Part shown: positions 37,040-49,190 of the stretch, one piece after another | Layout: every line of letters begins with the position of its first letter | How positions within the stretch are numbered: position 1 is the first letter of the stretch | Origin: Dillenia suffruticosa | Taxonomy: Eukaryota; Streptophyta; Magnoliopsida; Dilleniales; Dilleniaceae | DNA length: 64,000 nucleotides | Direction: 5' to 3' | Assembly (NCBI GenBank): GCA_033439265.1 | Contig: JAVTVX010000012.1 | Coordinates: forward strand, 32,614,261-32,678,260 | Program-made: the position numbers and the translations under genes | Notes under the pieces: model-generated | Database searches by the model: none | Told to the model about the DNA's origin: nothing | What the model saw: only the letters and a program-made list of their open reading frames with translations

Positions 37040-39480
37040 ACTTAAGTTGTAATTTGTTTGAAGTGTTCTCTCTCCAGCCGACTGTTTTGCTTGGGCTACA
37101 ATTCTTTCTCAGAGACAAACAGTAAATATAAAACTGTAATTGAAATAGACTGCGAAAGGGAAAAATTTTATCCTTAGGCCGGCTGTTTTTGTTCATACGA
37201 TAACAATCTTTCGAGAAAATATATAGCAAAAAAAAAAAAAAAAAACGACGTTATTAATTATTAAAATTTTATTATTTTTCAGTAAGACCTGTGATTTACA
37301 CCATAGAGAAAAAATGGACTATCTATGAACAGCTAGAATATTACTTTTAGGTAATGTTTGATCCGACGTATTTAAAAGTTTAGAGGGGAAAAGGTTAGTG
37401 GTAAATATAATTTCCTATAATTTAATATTTTCCTTCTTTTTTTAATCAAATATAAATTATTTCTTTTTTGAAATTAAACATTTTTAATTTCTCTTTCTAA
37501 AAATTTTTGAATGCAAAATTTTTAAATATAAAAATATTAGTTCTCTTTAAATACATTAATTTTAAAATTTTTATTTATAATAGAAAAATCAAATTTAGTT
37601 TCTTTCTCTTTAAAACTAAACAAACTAATATTGTTTTGGCTACAATTCTTTTTCAAAAACAAACCGTAAAATTGAAATTGAAATTAATGTGAAAGGGAAA
37701 AATCTTATCTTTTCCTTCGGCTTTTGTTCACAAGAGTAGAATCTTTTGAGAAAATAACTCAAAACTAGCAAGTTATTAATTATTAAATTTTTATCATGTT
37801 TTAGTAAGACCTATCTAAAACCATGAGGCCACATTGCCCTAATTCTCAAAGTGTTCTTGCATGTGCGACCAAACCACTTGCTCGAAAGCGTGTGGGTACA
37901 GCATGAATGTATAACATCTAGAGTATCTTCAATCATCGTATACCCAACATGGTATATCTAACTATATGTAACGTGATTACCAAATATAGATTATTTATAT
38001 TAAAGAAAAAAAAATTCAACTATCTATGTATAACTAGAATATTACTTTCAGGTATTGTCTGTTCTGACATAATTTAAAAGTTTAGAGGAGAAAAGATTTG
38101 AGATAAATATAATTCCCTATAATTTAATATTGTCATTTTTTAATTAAATATATATATATTTTTTTAAAAAATTAAACATATTGAATTTCTCTTTCTAATA
38201 ATTTCTGAATATAGAAGTTATAAATATAAAAATATTAGTTCTCTTTAAATATATTATTTTTAAGTTTTCTCTTTATAAAAAAAATAAAATTTAATTTTTC
38301 TCTCTTTAAAATTAAATATATTAATTTTGTTTGCGCTACAATTCTTTTTTGAAGGAAACATTAACCATAAAATTGAAATTGACCGTGAAAGGGAAAAACC
38401 TCATCCTTTCCGTCGGCCGGCTGTTTATTCTTTCCATCGGCTGGCTATTTTGTAGAAGAATCTTTTAAGAAAATAGATCAAAAGTACCATGTTATTAATT
38501 ATTAAATTTTTATCATTTTTCATTTAAGACATGTCCAAAGCCATGGGGCCACGCTGCTCTAAGTCGTGTTCTTGCATGTGCGACCAAACCACTTTCTTGG
38601 AAGCATGTGGGTACGGCGTGAACATAGAAGTTTTTGTCCTTTCTTTAATCAAATATAATTTTTTTTTTTGAAATTAATCATATTGAATTTCTCTTTTTTA
38701 TTTTTTATTTTTTTAAAAAAAAATTTCGGAATACAAAAGTTCTAAATATAAAAATATTAATTTTCTTTAAACCTATTAATTTTAAGTTTTGTAAGGTGAG
38801 TTTCTCTCTCTTTGAGAATAATCATAATAGTTTGATTTGGGCTACAATTCTTTTTCGGAAAGAAACGTTATACATACAATTGAAATTGAATGGGAAAGGG
38901 AAATTGAAACATTGTACATATAATCCTTTCCTTTGGGCGGCTGTTTCAATTCACACGAGAATAATCTTTTGAAAAAATAGCTCAAAAGTATCATGATATT
39001 AATTATTAAATTTTATCATTTTTCAGTAAGGCCTGTCCAAAACAATGGCAGCCAGACTGTTCTAAGTCTAGAATTGCTCTTGCATGTGCCACCAAACCTC
39101 TTGCTTGGAAGCGTGTGGGTACAGCGTGAACCTATAACGCCTGGAGTATCATCAGCCATTTATTTATAGCTAGAACATTGTTACTTTTTGGTAGTGTTTG
39201 ATCCGACATAATTTAAAAATTTAGAGGGGAAAAGGTTAGAGGTAAATATAATTCCCTATAATTTAATATTATCCTTCTCTTTTCAATCAAATATAAATTA
39301 ATTCTTTTTTGAAATTAAACGTATTTAATTTATCTTTCTAAAAATTTTGAACGCAGAACTTTTGAATATAAAAATATTAATTTTCTTTAAATACATTAAT
39401 TTTAATTTTTTTCTTTGTAATGGAAAAATCAAATTTAATTTCTGTCTTTAAAACTAAATACATTAATTTTGGTTGGGTGA
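37040..39480. repeat. Array of about four degenerate 0.5-0.7-kb tandem repeats upstream of the P450
   Basis: Shared anchors recur in order. GGCTACAATTCTT (one mismatch in the third) occurs near 37094, 37638, 38333 and 38840. GCATGTGCGACCAAACC (one mismatch in the last) occurs at 37859, 38574 and 39082. A block around ATTTAAAAGTTTAGAGGGGA occurs near 37368, 38069 and 39218. The third unit has lost its middle, explaining the uneven spacing. Copies have diverged substantially. No open frame is shared. Confidence 0.85.
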
Positions 39481-39689
39481 TTTGCTTAGCTGTTTCAATG
39501 GGATTTTGCCGGTGGCGAATAAAAACATGAAGAACATATGATCAATGGTTCTCACCTACAATTGAAGGGTATGTCGAGAATTTACCTCATTCACATGCCT
39601 TTAATTGCACGTTTGATTCAATCCACGCGGCAAGACTTTGAAAAATCATCACAATTATGTAAAGGGTAGGTAGGAGTTGCAATCTCAGG

Positions 39690-40162
39690 TTTGAGACTTA
39701 ATTCTACCACGACCACTGCCCCTGCACCGGCTCCTGTAGCTCTTTCACCTCCTGCTACTGGTACTAATGCTACGGCAACGGAGACATACGCAAATGCCTT
39801 GCGTGGTAGAGGAGTCAATTATGACGATTAAATTCCACCCGTCCTTTCTCACTTGCCAAGTGAAATGCTGTTGAAAAAGGGGGAACATGTCCAAACTATG
39901 GTCATCAGAAGAATAATTGAAGAAAATGTTCCTCAAATTTTCCAATCTCTTCTCTCTACCTTTTCTCCTCATATGCACGCTAACCTTCCATAGCCTCACC
40001 ACAAAAGCATCCCCAACTAACCTCTACCGTGTCTGTTAAAACACAAACACAACAACGTTTTCTTCAAACAGCTCTTACAAAACCAACCTTAACATCCTCC
40101 TCTCTGGCCTTGAAACCAACTCAACTACTGTCACTAATGGCTTCAACGGCAACAAGTTTGGC
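39690..40162 (+). pseudogene. Chimeric CRK fragment: end of exon 1 fused to upstream region and start of exon 1
   Basis: Bases 39690 to about 39768 match the end of exon 1 of the third CRK (proline-rich stalk after the second DUF26 domain). From the shared GCAACGGAGAC the sequence jumps to the 5' flank of the same gene (matches 51115-51222) and then its signal peptide and N terminus (ATG at 39926). An in-frame stop at 40037-40039 sits where the intact gene has the Pro of the DCPN motif. The match ends at about 40162, where repeat DNA starts. There is no kinase or membrane part. Confidence 0.85.
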
Positions 40163-41488
40163 TGTTAGATTTATTTGACACCGGCATAAGAACGACAATT
40201 TTTAAAAAATTAAAAAAATTAAATTTCATATGATATCTCGATGCGTAGATGTTTAAAATTTGTAAACCGTGAATTCTCTAATACGAATTATTCGATCGAG
40301 ATGAAAATCATGTAATATGAACCATCACCGTAATATCACAGTACCTCAATACTAAGCCTGATAAATCACAATAATGAAAAAATTTTCTATTCGAAATTTT
40401 TTAATCCCTCAATTGATTCTTATTCTAGAGAATTAATCTCTCTCACGAAATCAACATTCACTCGTTGATTGTGTTCATACATATGCATACTCATGTAGAG
40501 AGAAGATTAGAGATCTATATGGGAAGAGATCAAGTGAGTTGGGATAATAGGTTAACTATCCATTACCCATTATCACTTAATTATTTACATAAATTTAAAT
40601 TATTTATATGTGGTAAAATGTCCCCAGCATATTTATCAACATCTTTTACTTGTATACAGGAGTATTTTACATTTGTCATAAGATCATAATTCATGCGATT
40701 TACCATATCAAGTTACTAAACTTTCATATAGGATTGAGTGTCGTGCTATCGACGAGTACACCTATAAGTAAAGATTTCTTGATATACCTGTTAAAATAAT
40801 TGAAAAGCCACCATTAGTACAAAAAAAACTCGTTGTACCCCATCGAGACATCGAAAGTAATTATCAATTATTGTTTAACTGTACATTCATTATTATCTTT
40901 GAATCCCAACATCGACAAATATAACAGCCCGGCCAATAAATACTACACCATGGTATAATGTCGATTGGTTTTCATTTTCCCGAACTTGAATCTTTCAGTC
41001 TCAATTTAGCTATTTTCTTAGACATACCCCTTAAATTTTAATTATCTTTCGGGTCATAAATAAACAGGTTAAAATAGTAAACACTGAAACAGAATTTTTA
41101 GATATAGCAGAAAGTAATAAGGATATAAAAAATCCTTCCTAATAAATTTCGAGTTTCATACAGTGGGAATAACGATCAAAATCGCACTATCATCTCAAAT
41201 AATAAATCTCACTATTCCATGATCGTTGTAACACATGCGATATAAAGTATGAGCCATAATGTTATTCTCTCATCTCTCAAAAGAGCATATGTCAGATTTT
41301 TCTGACACTGTGCATGTATGGAACTCAATTTACATATAAAACTTTATCCAAAAATTTTAGAGAAAGTATTTCAGAGACAATATCACTAGATCATGTGATA
41401 TCTGAGATTTCAATGTCTATGTCGGTCATATCGCATATGATATCATCTTGAATACGTATTAAGGTGACTTATGTTATAGCAGGATCAC
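40163..41488 (-). mobile_element. Probable LTR or 3' part of the decayed copia element
   Basis: Begins TGTTAGATTTATTTGACACC exactly where the CRK fragment stops. It is AT-rich non-coding and lies on the 3' side of the minus-strand copia coding remnant, split from it by the solo LTR. By position it is likely the 3' LTR and untranslated end of that element. I could not align it convincingly to the opposite LTR, so this is inference. Confidence 0.4.
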
Positions 41489-41586
41489 TGTAACACCAGA
41501 AGACAAAAAAAAAAAAAAAAAATATCTATCTATCGGGATTGGGGCTTAAAAAGCCCCAATCTCTCTTTTCTTTCCCTCTCTCCCAA

Positions 41587-41642
<56 letters not shown>
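41587..41642. repeat. (CT)n microsatellite in the solo LTR
   Basis: About 55 bases of nearly pure CT repeats inside the LTR, next to the GC-rich block. The related LTR at the window end has a shorter CT tract in the same place. Confidence 0.85.
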
Positions 41643-41644
<2 letters not shown>

Positions 41645-41976
41645 TTTCCCCCTTTCTCTCTTTCTCTTCTCCGCCGCCCACCGCCTCGCCTTCCTCCCGC
41701 GATCGCCGCCGCTGCAGCGCCTCCTGTGAGCAGCCTCTTTCCTCCGCGCAGCGCGATCTCCTACGAGCTGCGCTAGCCCAGCCGAGCGCGCGACTGTCCG
41801 AGTGCTCCACAGTGCGAGCCCGCACCTGCTCGGGAGCTCACTTGCGCACCTCGTTCCAGCGCTTCACCCTCTGCACAGCACACATTCGCGCGATCTCCCG
41901 CGATCAGCGCTCGACCCAGCGCGGGCCAGCGCGCTACCCCTGCTCGACCCAGCTCGCGACGCATCGCGAGCCAGCC

Positions 41977-42040
41977 CGTGCCAGCGCGCGACCCAGCTCG
42001 CGACCCAGCGCGCGACCCAGCTCGCGACCCAGCGCGAGCC
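41977..42040. repeat. GC-rich minisatellite in the solo LTR
   Basis: A unit of about 22 bp (CGCGACCCAGCTCGCGACCCAG) repeats about three times. It lies in the most CpG-rich part of the window and creates long spurious open frames. Confidence 0.7.
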
Positions 42041-43984
42041 CTAGCCCGTGAGCGGGTCAGCCCACCAGCGGCCCAAGGCCCACTCTAGCCCGCGAGCCAC
42101 CAGCGGGCCAGCCCGCTAGCAGCCAGCCCACAGGCCCGCGAGCCCGTGACGGCCCGCGAGCCCGTGACCGGCTTTCCCCTTCGAGAGCTCACCTGCATCT
42201 TCTGTACTGCAGGTAACGACTATATCTGGTTGGAGTTCTAGGGTTTGGTGTTAGAAATTTAGTTGTTCCTAATATAATTGAAATTTGAAACAATTACAGG
42301 TTTTAGACCAATCCGACGGGCGAACGACAGCTAGGTCTGAAACCCGAGGAACTCTAGGTGAGAGAAACGCACTCACTTCTCAGTGTGAATAAATTTTCCC
42401 TTATTAGGATTTTATATGATATAAAAATTTGCTGATTTGATTAGCTTTGTCTTTTGGAGACTTTTTGAAAAATAGGGAGTGACCACCCTCCCGTACACGG
42501 TGAGTGGGACTCTAATCTCTTGCATAAAATAGTAAAATGTATTTTCTGTCGCATTTTCGATAAAACATGTTTTGATATGCATTCGTTGACGTGTGATATT
42601 AAATTTAGAAATCTGTTTTGTGATTTTTGGAGTGTCTTGAATTATATTTACAATGACTATGCATCCATGGTTTGAAATGAAACAATAATTGTGCCATTAC
42701 TTGAAAATGTATAAATTTCATTTTATACCGTTGCATTGATATGCTATTTTGAAATGAATTGAAGAGACGTATTGGCACGCAAATTTAAAACATTTTTGAT
42801 AAACTACGTGGGTTAGATGCCCACTAGTTATGTGATGATGTGATGATACTTGTGGGACGTTGTGCCCTGTGATACTATGGGACGTTGTGCCCTTGTGATA
42901 CTATGATGATTCCGTAGTTACGAAGGGCGTTTGTAGAGGCACGGGTTGCCCGGATACGCTTTTGCAGGAGGTATCCGCAAACGTCATTTATTCTAAAGGC
43001 TATAGGCGCGGCCGGTTGAACCCACGTAGGGGGAGGACGTGTGTGACGCTACCGTCTAGCACCGGGCGGGGTCCTATACACGTTGATGAGTTGGCCCCAG
43101 CGAGCTCATGGCCAACATCGGGGTAGAGAGCGTTTTAAAGTCTATGCATAATAAAAACCCCCGACGCGCCTGTCCTTGGTCACGGTTGACCTTTGCCGGG
43201 ACTATTTTTGGCTCGCTCTGACATTACTTGATTTTAAATGGATGCATATATGCTTGTTATCGTGTGATTGATTAAATGATTTCAAATTGTTAAACATATC
43301 ATATTTTGTCGCGAAATGTAAATTTTTGTTTCAAATGATATTATTTGACACTCCAATTGTTCACCTATGCTATTTATGCTGGATATTACCCCCTCACTCA
43401 CTGAGTATCTTCCCATGATACTCACCCCTCTATTTTCTCTCCTCAGACAGGTTTATTGTGATAGAGCGACGTTACAGGCTCTAGGGCAGAGTTGGTATTT
43501 CCGACGGTAAGATTTACTTTTAATTTAGTTTCGATCCTGCGAGGTCTTGACATAAAGGTCCGTAGTTGGCCATGTACTTATTTTGGGATGACTGTATAGC
43601 TTAACTCTCATATTTCATTTGAATTGAGGCAATTGTACGTATTTGAATGTTACTTGGGAAATGTGTTATACATTGTATAAACTTAGGTCCGCTCGGTATA
43701 GCGGCTGCTCATGCTCTAGTTGGGCATGACAGTAGAGGTTTGTGGATAGGTTTGTTTATAGCCTTGCGTAGTTCTGAATGTTGGCTGTGGTGTTTGTTGA
43801 TTTTGGAGAGGCCGGGATGGCCATTTGTGTATTGTACAGGATGACATTGATCATACAGGTTTAATTGTACACGGAAAACCTCCGATTTATGGGGAGGTTC
43901 TGTCCGATTTTCTGTGAAAATACAGCCGGCATTCAGGGGCAACGGGCGGCTGTTCACGATTCCGGTTTGGGGCGTGACAATCAC

Positions 43985-46900
43985 TTTCAAAATCATTTAT
44001 GACTAAAAATCGTCTTATCCCCACTCACTTAAGGCTGGAGGTGGTCACCCGTATAAGAGAGTCGACAACGATTGTGTGACATATTTTTTATCACAACACA
44101 TTACGAAATATATAACAATAAATAAGTACAACCAATAATCTTGTAATTGAATAATGCACACACGTCCTATATATAAAACAATAAGAATCATAATCAATAC
44201 ATAATGAAAAATGTCGAAATACACGTAAACCCAATAATTTCCTATGTCTCACAAAAAAATCTCTCGTAATTAGTTTGATGAAGCGATCGGTCACCATACT
44301 GTTTGTAGAAGTGTAGTTAATCGTCATTATACCCTTATTGATAATATCTCTCACAAATTGGTATCTGATATCAATGTATTTGGTTTTATTATGATACTTA
44401 GTGTCTCGGGTGTAGACAATGGCAGTCCGATTATCATTATTGGCCTCCCACTATCTGTCACAACCCTTAAGTCATCTAGAAATTTTGAAGTCAAACACTT
44501 TCCTGAACTAGCGTTGAGCATATCACAAATTTAGCCTCTATTGTAGACGGAGATGCACACGTTTGCTTCTTATTTCTCCTAGATATGGCACCGTCATTCA
44601 GCAAGATAGTAAAACTTGATATTGATTTGTGTTTATCCCAATCGTCATCCCACTCAGCTTCTAAATATCCAATGAGATGCAAATCACCTTCTCCATAATA
44701 CAAGAAAAGGTTCGCAGTTCTTTTGAAATGTCTCAGAATCCTTTTCATTACTCTCTAATGACCCATTCTAGGATTTAATTAATATCTACTCATCAGACTA
44801 ACTATAAAAATAAATGTCTAGTTATGTACATATCATTGTGTATATCAGACTGTCCACTGCATTAGTAGAAAGGATTATATTTATCTCTCTTATTTCTTCC
44901 TGAGTTTTAGGGTACATGTCAAGACTTTGCCCTTAACCTTTAGCGATAAGAGTATTCATGAGATTGCAATCATTCATCTTCAACTGTTCAAGAATCTTCC
45001 TAATATATAACTCCTGTGAAAGAGCTGATACCTGTCTCGAGTAATTCCTTTGAATCCTAATTTCGAGAATGAATTGAGCCTCATTCATGTCTTTTGTATC
45101 AAAATTCGACGATAACCATATTTTTAAAGGTCATCAGATACTCTATGTTATTTCTATTTAACAGAATGTTATCCACATATAAGAATATGATCACAAAAGA
45201 GTCATTAAAACGATATACACACAATGATCCTTCTTGATCATCACAAACCCATAAGATATCAGTTTCTTGTGAAATCTCAGGTGTCACTACCTGGATGATT
45301 GGTTAAGACCGTATATCTACCTCTAAAGTCGATAGATTTAATCCTCCTGACTTTTTAGAATGAATTCAGAGGGTTGTTCCATATAAATCTCTTCAGCCAA
45401 ACTTATGTTAAGGAATGCAGTTTTTATGTCTGTCTGGTATAAATTCATGTTTGCAACAATCGTTAAAAGTAAACGGATCGAGATAAATTTAACTACCGAG
45501 AAGAAAATCTCCTACATAATCTATGTCCTTACTTTGAGTGTAACCCTTGCCTATCAGACGGGTTTTATACCTCTTGACCGATCCGTCGGTCTTTCTCTTA
45601 ATATTGAGAAACCACTTGTTCTCAATGGTCTTTTTGCCCTTAAACAAATCAACTAACTCTTAAACCTGTCAATTCTCATCAACTGCTTCTCTTCATCCAT
45701 TGCCTTCAACTAATGGTTCTTGGTAGAACCCTCAAGAGCTGTTTGAACCGCTTTAGGTTCCTCATTATTCTCAGGAATTACAATGAGGGTCTCACCCTCA
45801 ATTAGGAAACGAACGACGTTTAGGTATGTGTTCTCGACTGCTTCTACGAGGAGGGAGAACCTTTTCTACTTCTGGATGGATCGCTCCTACTAAGATCAAG
45901 ATTCGTAATGGGTTCTTGGATCATATCGCTGAGCTTAACTGAGCCACTAGATCCATTTATCTCATTAAATGTAAAGTCCTAATCGATTTCATCTCTCATA
46001 GGAAAATCATGTTGTCCGTATGCTCACTTAAGAACACATGCCCCTTGGAGTGGTCTGAATATCTTATAAAGATATTTTTTTTGCGAACTAACTTGTCGTG
46101 TGGATATGAGAAATCGTGAACGTATGCAATATAACCTTATGGTCTCAAGTGGTTAAAGTCAGACTACCTCTTTATCCAAAACTCATACGGGGTACTGACT
46201 ACAGATTTTGGTGGGACACGATTGAGAACGTAGACAGCAATCAATAAAGTATCTCTCTAATAGAAGATGAGTAAATTAGCTTATGTAATCATAGATTTTA
46301 CCATCTCCAACAAATAATATTCTTTCTCTTAGTTACTTTATTTTACTAAGACGAGTAAAAATAGTTAACTGTCTTATTATGCCTTTATGAGACAGAGCTC
46401 TCTAAATTATTCAGATAAATACTCACGCTTCCGATCGATTCTGAGAGTTATTACTCTCAAATCTAACTAATTTTCAATCTCGTTAATAAACTCCTAAAAT
46501 ATTCTAATACATTAGACTTGTAGGACATCAGATAGATATAATCAAAACGCGTGTAATCGTTTATGAATGTAATAAAATACACAACTCCATTTTGGTCTCT
46601 CATACTCATAGGGTCATAGATATAGAAGAGGACTTACTGCAATGGAGTCTCAACTCTCATTGCTTTACCAAATGGTTTTCTTGTAACTTTGCTAGTCAGG
46701 CAAAACTCATATATGGATAACTCGACTCTAGTTAGCAAATCCAACAGACTACTCACTGCTAATTGGTTCATCATATACTCCTCTATGTTTCCAAATCTAC
46801 TATGTCATACATTCACATCATCATTTACGCAATCAGATTTAAAGACAATAAAAAAATAATAATAAACACCATTGAAAAAAATATCATCCAGTGCATATAG

Positions 46901-48100
46901 TCTATCATGGACAAAATCAGAATAAACGAAAGAGCCATCATAACTAATAGAAATAATAGAGTTTACAAATGACAAAATATATCCAACACGATCTAAATAA
47001 AGTATTGAAATCAAATATGGTCAAATATTCATAGCGTAAACAACGTTATGTAGATATAGAATCCAACAATTTTGCAACTCCAATTTACAAGTGTCAATCC
47101 CTCTAACAATAATAAATGTTCCACTCTTCATGTAAATTCTCCTAGCCTAAGGACTCATTTGGCAAAACTCAACATACGTGTTCCTGTCTCGAGTTATATG
47201 GTCGGTGGCTCCTGAATCTATAATCTTCTAAAAAGAAAAATCAGTGAGTATTAAAATAGATGAAACAAATCTCAAACCACATAAAAAATGATATTCCTTC
47301 CGCTTATCATACTCACGAGCGAAATGACCAAATTTACCACAGATGTAACACTTCACATTAGTCTTATCAAACTTCTTCTTTCTGTACTTTTGTACCTTAT
47401 TATCGGATTTTTTGATTGCTTTCTTCTTGTCTGGACCTTGAGTCTCTTTCTTATACTTATGCTAATCATTTGGTACGATAGGAGCCCTTACTTGACTCCG
47501 CTGCATAAGCATGACTCGAGTGCGGCCTACTCGCTTTCAGACGCTCCTCCTCAAACTCACAATACTTGCTTATATCAGTGAAAGTATAAATACTCTTGTT
47601 GTGTGTGAGATAGATTTTCATGATCTCCCATGAATTAGGTAAAAATTGAATCACACCTAGTATTTGAAATATTTTCAAAATGGGTTCACCTGCATTCCTC
47701 AACCAGGTGATTATACTTGACATTTGCATCAAATGTTATTTCACCATATGATCGCTCTCTTCTTATAAGTTATAACCTTATAAGTTAGTATATTCATCTT
47801 ATGAGTTGAAAGAACACCACAAATTTCTTTTAAAGCGAGCCAAACCGATATAATTATAGGATATTGCTCATAAATCGGGATCATATTGTTATATATGTTG
47901 TTAAGAAGGATTGCCCTAACCTAGCCATATTTTATCTTCCATTCGTGAAAGGCCTCATGATCCCATCTTGCTTGAGTTGTGGTATCCTCCCTGAGATCCA
48001 CCATTTCATATCTTAGAATCTCAGATAGATCTTAATTCTCGAGAACAAACTGAATTTTCTGGTGTAAAATGTCTTAGTTGTTATCATTTAGTTTATCCCC
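43985..48100 (-). mobile_element. Decayed Ty1/copia retrotransposon coding region, minus strand
   Basis: Minus-strand fragments occur in copia order. A gag-like segment lies near 48060-47466, and a zinc knuckle near 47350-47290 (CYICGKFGHFARE, with the last Cys changed to Tyr). An integrase region is near 46200-46000 and an RT segment at 45287-45099, where the active site reads YVDN, not YVDD. RNase H runs from 44748 to about 44230, with YTRDTKYHNKTKYIDIRYQF. Stops and frameshifts are frequent, so it is inactive. The element seems to have been split on its 3' side by the solo LTR. Its LTR boundaries could not be proven. Confidence 0.85.
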
Positions 48101-49190
48101 CTTATCAATATCTAATATGATAATTTTTATTGTAATAAGAGAAATTTTAGTAATTTAATGATACTTATTCTCATATTTTGTACACCATTTGAATCAACAA
48201 TTCTTAAATAATTCGAGTATAGACCCCAAAATGAGTGTATGAGTTAACAGACACCATCCACCACAACTTGAGACCGCATTTTACCATCCGAATTTAGATT
48301 TGACATACAAAAACCCATAAAAAGTCATAAATATGGACGTGAGACCGTTAGAAAATAAGAAAAAATAACCCGGAATGAGATGAGATGCCGTCGGAGGTCC
48401 CACGCGTTGCCATGTGTCGGTAGTAGCGCCCCACGAGCTTGCATGCGTTGGTTGTGACCGGCACACACGCCAAATGCGCAGCCTGTGGATTACGCGCTCG
48501 CATGCATGCGACCCACATCCCAGGTCGGGACACAGATTTTGGTCGGAACCAACCCAAAATGCCTTCGCGCGTGAACCTCATGTGCCTTCTGCCCTGAGCC
48601 TCACGCTCCTCTCAAAAAATGCTTTTCTGATTAGATTTTTGTGCCGATTTTGACTAGAAATCGTAATTAAACCTCCCAAAAATATGCTTAACTCGATTTT
48701 TAGGAGATTTATACTCTAAACTTGGTTGAATCAAAGATCACTGCTGCGGCCCTTCTTGACCATATTGGAAATCTCGGTTTTCGACGACGACAATTTTAAT
48801 TGATCTCTCATCTCAATAAATTAAAACATAAAAAATATATATAAATCATTTTCATATATCAATTTGTCATAAATCTCGACATATCTAATATTTTTTTATC
48901 ATGGTCATTGTTCATGATCGGAAACTTTGACCTATAGTTTCATAACTCTAGAGTGGTCTAAAAATTTAACAAAAAATATATTCGCGATCCTTGGATCATG
49001 AGCAATGTCGTGATATAATCAAATTTATAAAATTTATCTGTGATTCGAACACTAAATTTTTATCCTATATATTTTTATTTTTCAAAAATTTTGAAAATAA
49101 TTTTTAATAAATATAATGGATTCTAATAAATCGAATTTAAGTTACAGCTCACCTAATTGAGATCACCGAATCGAGATCGGGGCGTTGACA
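48101..49190. mobile_element. Repeat segment ending GGGGCGTTGACA, probable LTR
   Basis: This 1.1-kb stretch ends at 49190 with CGGGGCGTTGACA, a terminus typical of plant LTRs (TGTCAACGCCCC on the minus strand). Immediately after it the CRK-flank repeat begins. A GC-richer block lies at 48380-48600. It may be the 5' LTR of the decayed copia element or a separate LTR; the left end is not resolved. Confidence 0.4.

Larger units (their letters stand above)
41484..43984. mobile_element. Solo LTR, about 2.49 kb, probably Ty3/gypsy type, with 5-bp TSD
   Basis: The LTR runs 41489-43979, from TGTAACACC to GGGGCGTGACA. The 5-bp target-site duplication ATCAC is at 41484-41488 and 43980-43984. No internal coding region or second LTR is present, so it is a solo LTR produced by recombination between the two ends. 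Near its left end is a CT microsatellite, then a GC-rich, CpG-rich block (about 41670-42190). Later come GGGACGTTGTGCCC repeats and a CTCACTGAGTATC segment. Large LTRs of this kind are typical of plant Ty3/gypsy elements. A related LTR starts at 63499. Confidence 0.85.

Noticed and set aside
37040-39480. CRISPR-like or centromeric satellite array
   Set aside because: Units are long, few and diverged, with no spacer structure; this is a small local duplication array in a plant genome.
41526-42051. Arg/Ser/Pro-rich open frames in the GC-rich block
   Set aside because: They lie inside a solo LTR and come from CT repeats and a GC-rich minisatellite; no protein family is recognisable.
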